The notes below the pieces were generated by a model, which worked only from the letters and a program-made list of their open reading frames with translations, did not search any database and was not told the DNA's origin. The position numbers were made by a program, and so were the translations under genes. A stretch of 64,000 bases of DNA from Owenia fusiformis (Eukaryota > Annelida > Polychaeta > Sabellida > Oweniidae), in the NCBI GenBank assembly GCA_903813345.2, contig CAIIXF020000006.1:18576524-18640523 (forward strand). Reading direction: 5' to 3'. Shown here in pieces: positions 45,426 to 57,605 of the stretch (positions are counted from its first letter, which is position 1; every line of letters begins with the position of its first letter).

Positions 45426-46619
45426 AGCTAGCTACTTTCCAACACCTGGCTCTGATGCTTCATGGTTTTATAAGGATTCTACGTATAAAGTCACATGATG
45501 AGAACTAAGAGCTTTTTGCTTGTTATGAATGACCCAGCTGAACAGCCTGGCTGTAACTGCCTGTAAGGAGTCTTGAAAATTTGAAGACATCATCTTTAGT
45601 GATTGACATTAATCTTTTTAGCTATTTTTCAAACACCTGGCTCTGACGCCTCATAACTTAACAAGGACGCTACTATTTGTTCAGATGATGAGAACTACCT
45701 GTAGGTGTTTTATATAACAGAAACTTTTGCCATGATTTGCACATTGACGGCCAAAATGACTGACCCAACACATCAGGATACAATTGTGCATGATGACCAC
45801 CAACACCTGACTAATGAGATGATATGCTTATATGTGTTGACTTTATACCAATGTCCTGATTAAGCCAACTGAACCCAATCACCCGTGACGGTTACGTGAT
45901 TGTAGTTTAATTATTCCGGGATCTTGTAGGTTTCCGGTACTCACAGGTATCTCATCTCGATAACGATTAACAAATGCTGTTGTAAATTGTTTGTTCTTTA
46001 TTTATACTTTCATCTGCGACCTGGATTCACAATCTTTTACGTCTTTGAGATAATTCTTCCTTCTAAGAGTTGTTGTATTCTCAGCTCGAGAGTATTCGTG
46101 AAGATGATCCCGTATTAGAACATCAGATTGTGTGATCCAAAATATCAATGTTTCAGAAGGCGATCCCAATTCAGAATGTTTGATTGTGAATCCGGGGTTG
46201 CTTATATACAAGTAAAATTACATAAATCATTCTGTCAGGATTGCGCAATAATAGGCAAAATTGTGCAATAATTGCACAATCGCCCACGCATATTGCATCA
46301 GAAACCTGTTCAAAACCTGCTAAAAGTGGTTACTGATATATTAGTTCCACCTGACAGAATAAGCTTAAAATAGAATCTTGTACTATAATTAGCTCAACCG
46401 GTTTAAACTAGTATCAAGTTATCAAGTACAATCTCAGGTGTCAATCAAATATTAACTCCATCAACTGCTACCTGGTTGAACCAACATAATACAAAATAGT
46501 AACAATTACTATCAGATTCTTTACAATATTGGTATAAATATCAATGATATCAAAATAAATATCAATGATATTAAATAATATAATAAATTAATTAATTGAC
46601 TAATTAATGTCAAAAAGTG

Positions 46620-47215
46620 AGTGGTAACACAACCTCTCTATTATATGGTTACACTTCATTAGATGTCATTATGATACATGTACTAAATATTAAACTTACA
46701 TATAGAATTGTACTTGTGCAAGATAACAACCATAGTCTGATTGCTCCGATGAGAAAAAATCAATGCTTATGATATCTATACATTATGCTAATGTCTAGAC
46801 TATGCCAACCTCTATTGTAAGATTACATTAGATTTCATTATGATACATGTACTATATCTATATAAAATATACATACAGAATTGTACTCATTCATGATAAC
46901 CATCAAGGTCTGATTGCTCAGATGAGACAAACCAAAGGTTGTAATAATTAGGCATTATACCAATCACTAAACTATGCCAACCTCTCTAATGTATGATAAC
47001 ATTAAATGTCATTATGATACATATACTAGATATAAAACTTACATATTATATAGAACTATACTCATTCATGATAACCATCATAGTCTCATTGCTCAGATGA
47101 GAAAAACTAATGGTTGTAATAATTAGACATTATGCCAATGTCTAGACTATGCCAACCTCTCTACGGTATGAGAACATTAGACTTCATTATGATACATGTA
47201 CTAGATATAAAACTT
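46620..47215. repeat. ~175-bp tandem repeat, four units
   Basis: Units share GCCAACCTCTCTA, TTAGATTTCATTATGATACATGTACTA and ATGATAACCATCATAGTCTGATTGCTC. They lie inside the 4.4-kb inverted-repeat element. Confidence 0.75.
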
Positions 47216-48112
47216 AAATAAAAAAGTGCAGTCTCCTATATACTAGATTATGGTAATGAATGAATTACAATGAATATGTTAAAATGCATTGATCTTTTGT
47301 CTAATGAATGCTGCTAAATGATAAAATTGACTACAACCATATTTCAACATTTTATGAGCTAGTGTTCTAAATTATAAATACTTTCGAGTGTCAAATAATT
47401 AAAATCTTTATATTGTAATATCAAGCAAAGTCAGTAGATGTTTTTTGGATACTAATTGATGTTGAATCCCAATGCATTACTAATTTGAACCTAGGAATTG
47501 AATGTTTTTTGCCTGTTTTCCCCAAATTGTCAAACTTTGGGGGCTTTGGTAAGGGAGTAAGATAAAGTTGTAGAATTTTATTTGACTATTTACTTCAGAA
47601 GAAACATGGTTTCATCTTTAAGGTACATAATGTTCCAAAAGTGTTATTTTGGACCACTTTTATACTCATTAAAGAAAGTCAAATGTAAGAACCTGATATC
47701 AAGTGATGTTGCCATAGCAACTGAAATAGACATATTACACAAGTGATATGATATGATATTTTATCTTCACTTTTAATCATATTATGTGCTTCAGATAGTT
47801 TAAGAATCAAGAATATGAAGACAATAATGAAACCACACAAAATAATGCATTTTTAAGGTAAGAAATAGTGTTCTATTACTGTTGCTATAGCAACGGATAT
47901 ATATATTTTCTTAATTATTGTCATACGGATCAAACATCATACCAAGAATACTTCCTGAAAATTTCAAGTCAATATCATTATACGTGTCTGAGATATAAAG
48001 GCGTCTTATAGTACCCCTGTAGATTTTATTAGGGGGTATGAGAAATGCTCTGTAGAGAGTTGCCCAAGGGTGCCGCTCCGGCATTCCGTGGTTTTGAGGT
48101 CCCAACCCTATA

Positions 48113-49822
48113 TTATGGAGTCTGTATTTTGAAACGTAATTTAAATACATTTATCCTGCATTGTTTTCTTGTTCAATGCGTTCAATCTGTGGCGAATATA
48201 CGAATCTTGCAAATACTAGCAAAAACTATGTGCAAATGAGTCTAAGTTTTAAAACATAAGCAGATTAATGTCATTTTCGTCACTGATTTAACGGGAATTT
48301 ATACGTAAATCGATCTAGCACTTTAAACATAAATGACAAATACTTTAGACTCGTTTTATATTTAATTCCTTACACATTTATCATGTACAATTCAAAATAT
48401 TTCGAGATAAAACAGATAATCAGGAGATTAAAAAGAAATAAATCACAAACTGCGCGCCTATTTTAGCCAGAAATTACAAACTGTGCGCATACACTATTAA
48501 AACTACATATTATCATTGGAATTTCTACAGAGGCACGTGTAGGTGTTTTTCATGTAGCTTTGGAAATTTTGCTTTATCGTCAGATTTTATGAGATTTTCA
48601 TATTGAAAGTCAAAATGTATAATAAAAGTGACAATTAAGTTGGGAACGAAAAAAACTTTTATTTTCAGATCACCATCTTGGTGGATGGACTCTCGTAGTG
48701 TTTCAATTATGGGGTTCTACTATTAAACACATATGTGCCTTGTATGGCGCTTATGTTTTCTAATAATACAAAACAAGCTTAGATAGGCAAGCAGTTTGGA
48801 AATATTAGGCACGCAGTTTGGGAAATACATGTGAATATAGGCGCGTAGTTTGACAAGAAAAATGTTTAAATTACGTTTATGGCGTATTATCGTTTTGAAC
48901 ACAAACTTTGCTGATTTAATCAGATGGAGTGATCCTATATATTCTAGCATACACAGACACAATTGCTGAATAAACGGCAAATGACGATAAAAAGACATAT
49001 ATATATAACTTTACACTGTAAATTTTGAACACAGAAGTTACTTAAGACCCTTATATTGAGATAACTAGGTTTACATCGGGAAAAACATTGAGTACTATGA
49101 GTAAATTAAGTTCATCTTCACAGAATGGTACTATCTTTAGAACGAGACTAACCTTGTATTTTTCGTATTTTGGCTCTTTTTGGGAGTCGTGTCCTCCCCG
49201 TCTCACATTTTGAAATATGCGCGCAGTTTGTCAGAGTTTCAAACTGCGTGCCTAGTAGGCACGCTGCTTGACATGGGCATCGTGTTGTAATCCGAAGAAA
49301 ACGATTGATCCTCAAAATACCCCATATTTCTTCCGGACTATACAGAAAACTCCTCTATGACTCCTGGTTCAAAAGCTCGCCTATTTTCAAAATGGTCGCC
49401 ATTTTTGTCTCGCACTTTTGACCCATTTCCTAGCTTTACAAATAATTTCAGGTGTCCTGCATCCATGTCAATGTGAAAGAGTAGTAATATGAAATAATTT
49501 TGCTACAAAAAATCGGCAAAAAATTATATCCATTTTTTATTTTCAGTCATTTTAGTTAACCATTTGTTATTTGTCCATCTGTCTCGCGAAATCCATTTTT
49601 GGATCATTCGCCTTAAAAACTCTGTAGATAAAATTCCTGTTTTAAGTTACTTTTGTTCAACATCAATCCAAAAAACTCCCCTATAACTCTTGGTTCAAAA
49701 GCTCGCCTATTTTCTAAATGGTCGCCATTCTTGTCTCGCGAAATTCACTTTTGGCCCATTTTCTAGCTTTACAAATAATTGTAAAAAGCCATGTCACTGT
49801 AAAGAGTATATGGCATTGTTTT
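48113..49822. other. Intergenic, repeat pieces only
   Basis: No gene recognised. A GTAATCCGAAGAAAACGATT stretch near 49290 is the inverse of 43668-43690, which suggests relics of one older repeat. Diverged units of CTCCTGGTTCAAAAGCTCGCC type recur at about 49360, 49685 and 50848. Confidence 0.5.
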
Positions 49823-50624
49823 TGCTTCTTTATTCATTAAATTCAAATATATTCGATATATGAAATATTTATATTCGCTAAATCATTTTTCCATTCGGTA
49901 AAAACGTTTATTTGTATGTTACAGCAAATTAAGTTTTCAAAATAGCCAATCACTTAATACTATGTGCATTAAATTACATATTTCATTCGTTAAATGATAT
50001 TTTTTGCGTAAATTGTTATGGTATTCCTTAAGAGTAACACATTATATGCACAATATTGAATTTCTATTTGAACCCTACCGAAATAAGTTTGCCTATATTT
50101 ACCAAATGGTTTATTTTTCTATGACATAGTTAATGCATTTTAGCGAAAGCTAATTTGCTATTTACCGAATGCAATAAAGTAATATTCGATAACTTACGTT
50201 GTTGTTCGATATTTTGTCACGTGACTTCGAGATTTGCAAAATGGCCGCGCAGCTATTCTACATAGTACAAATATATCACGTGACCGTAAGTCTCGCAAAT
50301 TATCGAAATATAACGAAATTTATCGAATGTGGCATTCGGTATTTACCGAATATAAATAATTTAAATACCGAATGTACAAATAATTAATTGAATTATACGT
50401 GCGTTAAGGAAAACAAATTGATTCGCTGCATCACACAAATACATGTATAAATATCAAATGTGAATGTCAATGTAAAGAACAAGTGAAACTATTTAGCGAA
50501 TATAAATTGTATAGATTATTACATTTGATAAAATAAAAAACATTCGATAGATTGGGTAAAGGTTTGGTAAATTGTTTGTTTTATTTGGTATTTATGGAAT
50601 ATTAATGTACCGAATAAAGAAGCA
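49823..50624. mobile_element. ~800-bp MITE with ATTCG-rich core
   Basis: The ends are TGCTTCTTTATTC and GAATAAAGAAGCA (13 bp inverted). The interior has very many TTCGNTA/TANCGAA motifs in both orientations. Flanks share GTTT, but the exact duplication is unclear. Confidence 0.55.
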
Positions 50625-51069
50625 GTTTAAACACCATAATGGTAGTTGTTTAAAATAATTTTGTTTCAAAAAATCGGCAAAAAATTATATCCGTTTTTTT
50701 TTATTTTCAGCCATTTTAGTTAACATTGATTTGTTAATCTGTCTGGCGAAATCCACTTTTGGACCATTTGCCTTAAAACCTCTGTCGATAGGATTCCAGT
50801 TTTAAATTATTTTTGTTCAACATCAATACAAAAAACTCCCACATCACTCCTGGTTCAAAAGCTTGCCTATTTTCAAAATAGTCGCCATTTTTGTCTCGCG
50901 AGACTCAATTTTGGCCCATTTCCTAGTTTTCAAATAATTTCAGGTGTCCTGCATCGCAAAAAGCCATGCCACTGTAAAGAGAATAGTTGTATGAAATAAT
51001 TTTGTTATAATTTGCAAAAAATTATATCTGTTTTTTATTTTCAGCCATTTTACTTAACATTGATTTGTC

Positions 51070-52050
51070 GGTGACAGGTCATCTCAACCCCAAGTCATCT
51101 CAACCCAGTCCAACTCAACCCCAAGTCAACTCAACCCCAGTAAAACTCAACCCCAAGTCAACTCAACCCTGTAAAACTCAACCCCAGTAAAAGTCAACCC
51201 CAGTAAAAGTCAACCCTATTCATTTGTGCAATGTAATTTTTTTATGATGAATAATTTAAGTCATTCATTTCTGAAAATCTAGCATTTTGCATGATACTTT
51301 GAATAGAAAGTTGTAAAAGTATTCAAAAAAACCGGTTAAAGCTCAAGGATAATTCATCAAGTTGTCACTATTATTTAATTTAAGACATCTTTTGAAATCA
51401 AATTTTAGATAATTTAGAAATAATTAACAATGTAATATAACTTTTTATTTATATGTACATGCATTAACAAAATCATTTACATTTACTAATTAATAGACTG
51501 AAAGCATCTAGACGTAGTCAGGAGGGGTGCGCACACACCCTCCCCCCAATTTTGAAGGAAGTTGCATCATTTTTTGTCAAAACATATCTTTTTTTGGCTC
51601 GCTTATTCAACGATCAGCACCCCCTGACTGAAAACCTGATTTTGTGGGCGATCGCATCCCTCCTGACTGAAAGCTGGTTATGCCCCTGGAAAGCAATGGT
51701 CGTGTTCCAGTTTTCCAAATAATCACGAGTGTCAACCTCATAGGGATTACAACAAAACAAATGTATTAGCAAGCTTAATAAAATGATCCATATTTTAATC
51801 CTATTAGTACTATGTTGAGATTTTGGAGATGAACACATTATTAACTATAATCTAAAAAGGCAGTGGTCTAAGAATGAAAATCACAAACTGAATAATCAGA
51901 AATATTTTTATGAAATAAACGTTCGTATAATATCAATATATAGAAATATAGGGGTTGAGTTTTACTGGGGGTTTTACTGGGGTTGAGTTTTACAGGGTTG
52001 AGTTGACTTGGGGTTGAGTTTTACTGGGGTTGACTTGACTTGGGGTTGAG
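51070..52050. mobile_element. Foldback element made of CAACCCC-type subrepeats
   Basis: The left arm (51070-51220) is a chain of TCAACCCCAGTAAAAC and TCAACCCCAAGTCAAC units. The right arm (51950-52050) is the inverse chain. TTTGTC stands on both sides (51064-51069, 52051-52056), a likely 6-bp duplication. The ~730-bp middle has no coding. Confidence 0.65.
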
Positions 52051-52059
52051 TTTGTCCGT

Positions 52060-53928
52060 CTTGACCCTTCTCTATTATATTACGAAACTTCCTCAACATA
52101 AGCCTAAATTATTTTATTGTCTTTCCTTCTTTATTATTTCAGTCTAAAATTCTTATTTTCAATTTTCTATAATTTCACAATTTCTCTTTAATATTTTATA
52201 ACCACTTCATGACTTCATTCTTCAATAGTTTTTCTAAAATTCTGTTAAATCACCTTTTCCCTTTCTATTTATATAGTTCTAAATCTCAGCACATTGTTGA
52301 ATCCTCCATCTCAGAATTGAACAATATCCTCCTCGGATTATTCTTTTTGGTGAGGCAAATTCTGTCAGAAATTCTACTTTCTTCTGAGATGGAAGATTCT
52401 AACTTTTCTTCCATAAACAAACACCACAGGAGGTCTGTCCCCAGTCATGGAGATGTCCCAATGCCATACTACTCTGTGTTAAATTGTTTACAAATTATGC
52501 ATTGGAACACCTCCTTCGGCTGGCTGAGCTGTTGAAGCCGTCAGACTATCATAACTTTCCAGAAAGACACTTCATGATATTGATGTTTACATTACAGAGG
52601 CAAAAACGCCAAAACCATCTCGCTTCAGAAAATACTATGAACATACAAACAACTTTAGGGCAAGTTAATCTTCAAACTTTAGTTGATTGAATAACAAATG
52701 TCTTTCTGGAGGTTAAATTGTCTTTATGCATTTTCACTCACACTACCCCCCTCCTGGAATCAGACCTCCGGGCTGAGATAGAGAAAGACAATAAAAAAAA
52801 AACCATGCGCAAACAGAAAAGATCAACACACTCAACCCCAAAGAAACAACATTACCCCAAATACAAGCAACAGCTGAACAACTTTACTATACTCATTAAC
52901 AAGCATTATCATCCAAAATCTCCAAAACACCGAAAAAATACCCATTCGGAGCATCTTGGTATAGAGTGTGTTGATTTATCCAAAAATAGATTATAGAAAG
53001 CATGTAAGCTCAGTAATATAATATTTACAATAGTAACCAATTAAATCAATCAAATATAGTTGCAAAAATGCAAATTTCTTCCTAACTCTAAGTTCAATAT
53101 GAAACGGAACATGATAGTCTAAAATCACATATCCTGAACATTCATTAACGAAATTAATCCCTCACTCATAAAACGTAGAAAGTATCCAGGAATTGAATAC
53201 CATTTATGAACATATAGCATATGAAGATATACTGGCTATACACAATAATAGGTTCTAATACATGATAGATATAAATCATGCTCATTATTTGAATTGTCCA
53301 TCATAAAATCTAAGAAGTATTCACTAACTCGAAATACAATATCCATGGCAACCCAGTGACAATACTAAGTACCTGTCATGACATCTTTTAACTACATACA
53401 AAAATAAATCAGCTGTCTGGTCTACACTTGAAAGTGATACTTCAAATCAACCGCACACAACACAAAGAAAATAACATTTACACATATGGATGCATATCAG
53501 ATCCACATAATTATGTGGAAATGTTATTCCATCTTTCTATAAAATATACATATTTCTGATATTGTTATAATATATAATGGTATAAAATATAAAATTATAT
53601 ACATGAGAGTATATATAAAAGATATAAAGGTAATATAATTTGTCATACATTATATACAAAATTCTCAGTAGGTCTCAGCTATTACTGTGTAAAATGACAG
53701 TACAAGGTACAGGCCATTTTAAAAACTGAAACAATTCTTCTTAAGTTGATAATAAATCAACTTCATTTATTCAAATCAAAATCTAATCACCACTATCTCA
53801 CTTCCGAAAAACAGAGAAATTGGCCCGAAACATTTGGAGACCACATGTTATATATTCATACAATAAGACCATAACACCCACAGATATGCTTTAGGACACA
53901 GGTTTTTGTTTTTGAAAAGAAAGAAATC
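52060..53928. other. Unassigned region next to the retroelement; may hold its 3' LTR
   Basis: The retroelement on the minus strand should end in an LTR at lower coordinates than 54494. I could not fix its borders: the matching 5' LTR is outside the window and no clear polypurine tract stands out. Plus-strand frames at 52209-52535, 52484-52690 and 52718-52996 are short and unlike known proteins; the last is Lys/His-rich. Confidence 0.35.
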
Positions 53929-54135
53929 ATGAATGAACTCACCTATTATAAACGTTTGTATGGAATTAGACTAGGTTATGAATTGCAAAAATGGGAAGTT
54001 GACGTTTTAAAATTTTATATTCACTGCAAGGATAGGATCGAACTAGTAAAAAATGAATGTAAAGAAAGGAGAGAGTGGGAGCAGACGAATGATTGTGGGT
54101 GTTATTTCTGCAAGGTTAGGCTTGGCCTTGCATAA
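53929..54135 (+). CDS. Hypothetical 68-residue protein, antisense to the retroelement
   Basis: An ATG-started frame lies on the strand opposite to the retroelement, about 360 bp beyond its last ORF. The product is mostly charged helix (KWEVDVLKFYIHCKDRIELV) with a DCGCYFC cysteine cluster near the end. It matches no family I know. It could be an antisense gene in the 3' region or a chance frame. Confidence 0.25.
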   Translation: MNELTYYKRLYGIRLGYELQKWEVDVLKFYIHCKDRIELVKNECKERREWEQTNDCGCYFCKVRLGLA

Positions 54136-54493
54136 ACGTAAGTATCTATAATATATACACATATATCATCAGCATCATCAACATTCGCTATATCATCAGA
54201 TTGGATCAATTTAAACCTTCGATAGGCTGAAATTCAAAGCCAGTAACACATTACATACTAAATGAAAGAATCATTAAGCACAAACAATTTCTAGTACAGT
54301 ATTCACTGTTTTTTTTCACAAAATAACCTCATTGATAACAACAAGATATAAATATGCATTGCATAGCTTTGAGGGATAAGTTAAACACAAGCAATGGTAG
54401 TAGTAGTATGACAAAATTATGATACATACCTCTCAACCTTACATAAAGAAATAAGTGAAAACCCATTCATTGAAGCTAAATCTCTCATTAAAA

Positions 54494-55057
54494 TTAGAAA
54501 TGATTCATTAGATGCAAAGCCAGTGAATAATTTGTTTCGAAACTTGTCCCACACGACGCACAAAAACTTCTTCCAACAATGTGATGACTTTTGTGGATAT
54601 AATATAAAGTAGAATCAAGAAAAATGATCTCACACTGTGCACAAACCCACATATTCATAAACCGTGAATATCGAACCACAGTCCCAAAGTGAAATGTGGT
54701 TCTATCTTCAACAATTGATGAAAGTGGGGCATTCACTATTACTGGTGAAAAGTCTTCACATCCTACAGTTTCCCACTCACAACTCACAATTTCCCCCAGA
54801 AACATCTCACCCGTAAAATCAAAACCATCTAAAAAATCATTCCAATCCATTGGCAAACCAGCCTCAGTCAAAGCTTTTTGTAAAATATCCTCCTCCTGTT
54901 CATTCATTTCTACAACTTCTATTGCATCTTCAAACATATCCTCAATTTCGAACAGATCATTGTCAATAGAAAGAGGAGAAATGTCTTGATAAGTGTGTAT
55001 GACTCCAGGAATAATGAATGGCCCCACATGATTTGTCCTGTCAACAGGATTTATCAT
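54494..55057 (-). CDS. Acidic C2H2 zinc-finger protein 2 of the retroelement (187 residues)
   Basis: From the ATG at 55057. The first ~110 residues are strongly acidic and amphipathic (NDLFEIEDMFEDAIEVVEMN and DWNDFLDGFDF), like an activation domain. The last ~50 residues hold two fingers: CAQCEIIFLDSTLYYIHKSHH and CASCGTSFETNYSLALHLMNH. The layout of acidic domain plus fingers fits a transcription activator (inference). A possible splice acceptor TTCATTTATAG lies about 40 nt upstream. It is the last ORF of the element. Confidence 0.65.
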   Translation of the reverse strand: MINPVDRTNHVGPFIIPGVIHTYQDISPLSIDNDLFEIEDMFEDAIEVVEMNEQEEDILQKALTEAGLPMDWNDFLDGFDFTGEMFLGEIVSCEWETVGCEDFSPVIVNAPLSSIVEDRTTFHFGTVVRYSRFMNMWVCAQCEIIFLDSTLYYIHKSHHIVGRSFCASCGTSFETNYSLALHLMNHF

Positions 55058-55103
55058 ATGTATTAAATTGTCGCCCGTGATTTTCTGTTTCTATAAATGA
55101 ATT

Positions 55104-55535
55104 TCAATGGTGATAATCCAAAGTATAAAAATGGCGAGCAAAGTCTTTCTCGTCTCGGAAGATAGTTTTACAGAGAGTACAAAGTTTACTTTCATCATCA
55201 TCGTGAGTTGACATGTGTAAACGCTGTATGACAATGTCAGTGAACGATATATTGCAGAATGAACAACGCAAATCTGAATCCTGAATTGATGAATTGTCTG
55301 AAGTAATTGAAGCTTGGTCGATTGTTATAATGTCTGATGGATTAATATGAGAGTTCAAAGACGAGTATGATGAATGGGATGATGATGAATCTCTGTTAAA
55401 TAGCCAGTCTTTCACTAAATCTCCATCCGGCAAACTCTCATGACAATCTGACATATGATCGAAAAGTTCTAAAAATTTATGAAAAATCTCAGAAAGTCCT
55501 GTCTCCTCTAAACATATTTGACAAGTCCATTCCAT
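55104..55535 (-). CDS. C2H2 zinc-finger protein 1 of the retroelement (143 residues)
   Basis: The ATG at 55535 lies directly after a 3' splice site (TTATACATTTCAG), so it is probably made from a spliced mRNA. A first C-x2-C...H-x3/4-C/H motif is near residues 4-32 (CQICLEE to HMSDCH). A Ser-rich linker (SSSSHSSYSSLNS) follows, then two C2H2 fingers: CSFCNISFTDIVIQRLHMSTH and CTLCKTIFRDEKDFARHF. It is likely a nuclear nucleic-acid-binding protein or an interaction platform. No known family. Confidence 0.65.
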   Translation of the reverse strand: MEWTCQICLEETGLSEIFHKFLELFDHMSDCHESLPDGDLVKDWLFNRDSSSSHSSYSSLNSHINPSDIITIDQASITSDNSSIQDSDLRCSFCNISFTDIVIQRLHMSTHDDDESKLCTLCKTIFRDEKDFARHFYTLDYHH

Positions 55536-55555
55536 CTGAAATGTATAATTTTAAA
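55536..55555 (-). promoter_or_regulatory. 3' splice acceptor before zinc-finger gene 1
   Basis: On the minus strand TTTAAAATTATACATTTCAG directly abuts the ATG. Confidence 0.5.
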
Positions 55556-55624
55556 TTCATATTAGAATCTAGATCACTGCAAAATTATAAGGAAATGGTC
55601 ATTGCTAAAAAAAAATCACAGATT

Positions 55625-57592
55625 TTAAACAGATGTTTCGGCCATCACAATTACTTCATTGTCAGAGTGAGATTGGTTAGAATTTTTCTTTGCACCTTTT
55701 GCCACCACCTTTCCCAACCTTATCAAAATAGCGCGCTGTCTTTTATACAGCATTAACAGACCAACTGATAACACAGATAATACCACAAGTACCATAATTT
55801 GAATCAAATCGACCCAAGCGGAATTCAATGCCTTTAAGGCTGGAGCACTTGGATATAAAGGTTCCTGAATCCATGAACCACTTTCTTTAATGTTTGCAAC
55901 TACATCTAATAATTTGTGTTTAAACTGTTTGTCCCCAATTTCAGGATCCGTAAAATTGGGTACAACTGGCAGTTTCATTGGTTCAAGATCCTGTAAATCC
56001 TCCACTTTTAAAAATGGTGCCACCTTACCATCAGAGAAATGAAAGTGAAATGGCACGTTTGGTTGTACTTGTGATTCCATAATGGCAACCGTTCTACATG
56101 TAGACACGTCAGCAAACAATTTCTGATTTACTGACGTTACTACACACCCACAGGGTATTTTTGCAAAACATGCTAAATTATAACATAACTGTTTACTGTT
56201 TCCTTTACATGACATTTTTACCAGTCCAGTTCCATTCGACAACATCAGATAGCGTCCTACATAAGCTAAATCATCAGTCGTGTAATTCAAGGCAACATTT
56301 ATAGTGCATGCTTCAGATGCTGCTACAAGATTTCCGAGATATATCTGCGCAATGCAAGAGTTCAGAGTCAAACGTCGTGGTCTTAAAGGTCCATTACAGC
56401 TTGAAGTACCAATACAAGACAGATATTCGCTTGTTGACATTTCTATATACCGGTCAGCCACAGCACTTATGCCGAAATAGTCAGGCAAATTCATAACTCT
56501 TGTCATCGAGCGTCCTTTTAATCCAACAGGTAAAACATGTATCGAATATAGATTAAGTGGACTTTGAGCTTTGTGAATAGGGATGTGAATCTGGATATAC
56601 AAAGCTTCTTTTGTCGCAGCAGGGAAGCAAACAACATCCCGATAATAGAAAGCTATATTCTTATGAGTGATTTCCCAGTCCTTCTCTTGTGAACGCAACG
56701 ACTGCTCCACCTCTTGTAGTATCCATTGCAGTTTTTCAGGTTCAATAAGTGGTTGTGGAAGTCGTCCAGCTAAGAGAGTTTGAACACCACTTAAAAATGC
56801 TGCATATCCTGTTTCAATTAATGCCAAATGTTGACTGTGCACTCTCAATGCATCGACTAACACAATCATTACAGATTCTACAAAATGAGAGTGTTGGATT
56901 GCAGCATCAAATTGTTGCTGAATATCAAATAATGTTGTTGAAACGTTCATAAAATATTGTTTCACTCGAATCTGGTTTTCCTTTACAACTGATACCAAAT
57001 TGTCCACTCTACTATTTGTTAGATTTGTGATTGCCAATATCTCTCGTCGCATATTGTTTGCATTTGAGATTATACTCCTCTGCGATGTTTCAAGTGTAGA
57101 TATATGCTCGCTCAGCACTTTAACACTGTCAGCTGTAGCCACTCCAAATAAATAGGACATTGCATCCCCAATAAAAGGTAACAATGCTCGCTTTAGATTA
57201 ATGTCCCTTAATTTTGGTAGCGAATGCTGCACATCTCTTGTCATTTTTGTGATCCGAGCATCTAGTTCCTGTATATCAGTGTCCATTTGTCTAACAACAT
57301 GTTTTGCTCTTTCACAAGTAGAGAAGGTTGTGTAGGAGTCAAGACTATGACCTGTCGCATAAGAGGACAGGTTGGCATATACCAAACAGTCAATATCTTT
57401 TGCTAGACGTTCATGTACCGGATTTGGCCACTTGAAGCCCAAAGTATAATAGAATTTTGACTCTGATACTTCAAGTTTCCTTACCGGATTGAATAACACA
57501 CCAAACTGTTCATTCAAAACAGGATCTATCCCACAAATCTGTCTAAATAACGCTATAATCAGCCACACTCGAAACATATTGTCAGCTATCAT
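55625..57592 (-). CDS. env: Envelope fusion glycoprotein (F-type), intact
   Basis: 655 residues from the ATG at 57592. A signal peptide covers about residues 1-21. A basic cleavage-like site LKR at about 133-135 is followed by a Gly/Ala/Phe-rich fusion-peptide-like stretch (ALLPFIGDAMSYLFGVAT) and a long heptad-repeat helix. A single membrane span is at about 596-616, then a 39-residue basic cytoplasmic tail. This is the layout of F-type envelope proteins of gypsy errantiviruses and baculoviruses (family knowledge). Several N-glycosylation sequons and a Cys-rich central part are present. In such elements it can make particles infectious; whether this copy does is unknown. The frame is complete, unlike pol. 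Confidence 0.8.
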   Translation of the reverse strand: MIADNMFRVWLIIALFRQICGIDPVLNEQFGVLFNPVRKLEVSESKFYYTLGFKWPNPVHERLAKDIDCLVYANLSSYATGHSLDSYTTFSTCERAKHVVRQMDTDIQELDARITKMTRDVQHSLPKLRDINLKRALLPFIGDAMSYLFGVATADSVKVLSEHISTLETSQRSIISNANNMRREILAITNLTNSRVDNLVSVVKENQIRVKQYFMNVSTTLFDIQQQFDAAIQHSHFVESVMIVLVDALRVHSQHLALIETGYAAFLSGVQTLLAGRLPQPLIEPEKLQWILQEVEQSLRSQEKDWEITHKNIAFYYRDVVCFPAATKEALYIQIHIPIHKAQSPLNLYSIHVLPVGLKGRSMTRVMNLPDYFGISAVADRYIEMSTSEYLSCIGTSSCNGPLRPRRLTLNSCIAQIYLGNLVAASEACTINVALNYTTDDLAYVGRYLMLSNGTGLVKMSCKGNSKQLCYNLACFAKIPCGCVVTSVNQKLFADVSTCRTVAIMESQVQPNVPFHFHFSDGKVAPFLKVEDLQDLEPMKLPVVPNFTDPEIGDKQFKHKLLDVVANIKESGSWIQEPLYPSAPALKALNSAWVDLIQIMVLVVLSVLSVGLLMLYKRQRAILIRLGKVVAKGAKKNSNQSHSDNEVIVMAETSV

Positions 57593-57605
57593 TATGTAGA
57601 ACGGT

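Larger units (their letters stand above)
43714..48110. mobile_element. 4.4-kb element with ~745-bp terminal inverted repeats
   Basis: The ends read TAGGGTTGGGACCTCAAAAC and its inverse, with TA flanks (43712-43713, 48111-48112). The left arm runs to about 44460 and the right arm begins about 47395; arms have diverged. Each arm has GTTGCTATAGCAAC-type palindromes. The interior holds a 36-bp minisatellite and ~175-bp tandem repeats but no recognisable transposase, so it must depend on a partner. Confidence 0.7.

Noticed and set aside
44864..45431. Open frames of 136-187 codons on both strands with His/Thr or Trp/Arg/Cys repeats
   Set aside because: They come from a 36-bp minisatellite with no stops; three frames are open at once and nothing else suggests a protein.
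52209..52996. Three plus-strand frames (108, 68 and 92 codons) as exons of one gene
   Set aside because: Phases and splice sites do not join convincingly and no domain is recognisable.
54411..54455. GAGAGGTATG on the minus strand as polypurine tract and LTR start
   Set aside because: The purine run is short and no second LTR is available in the window to confirm the border.
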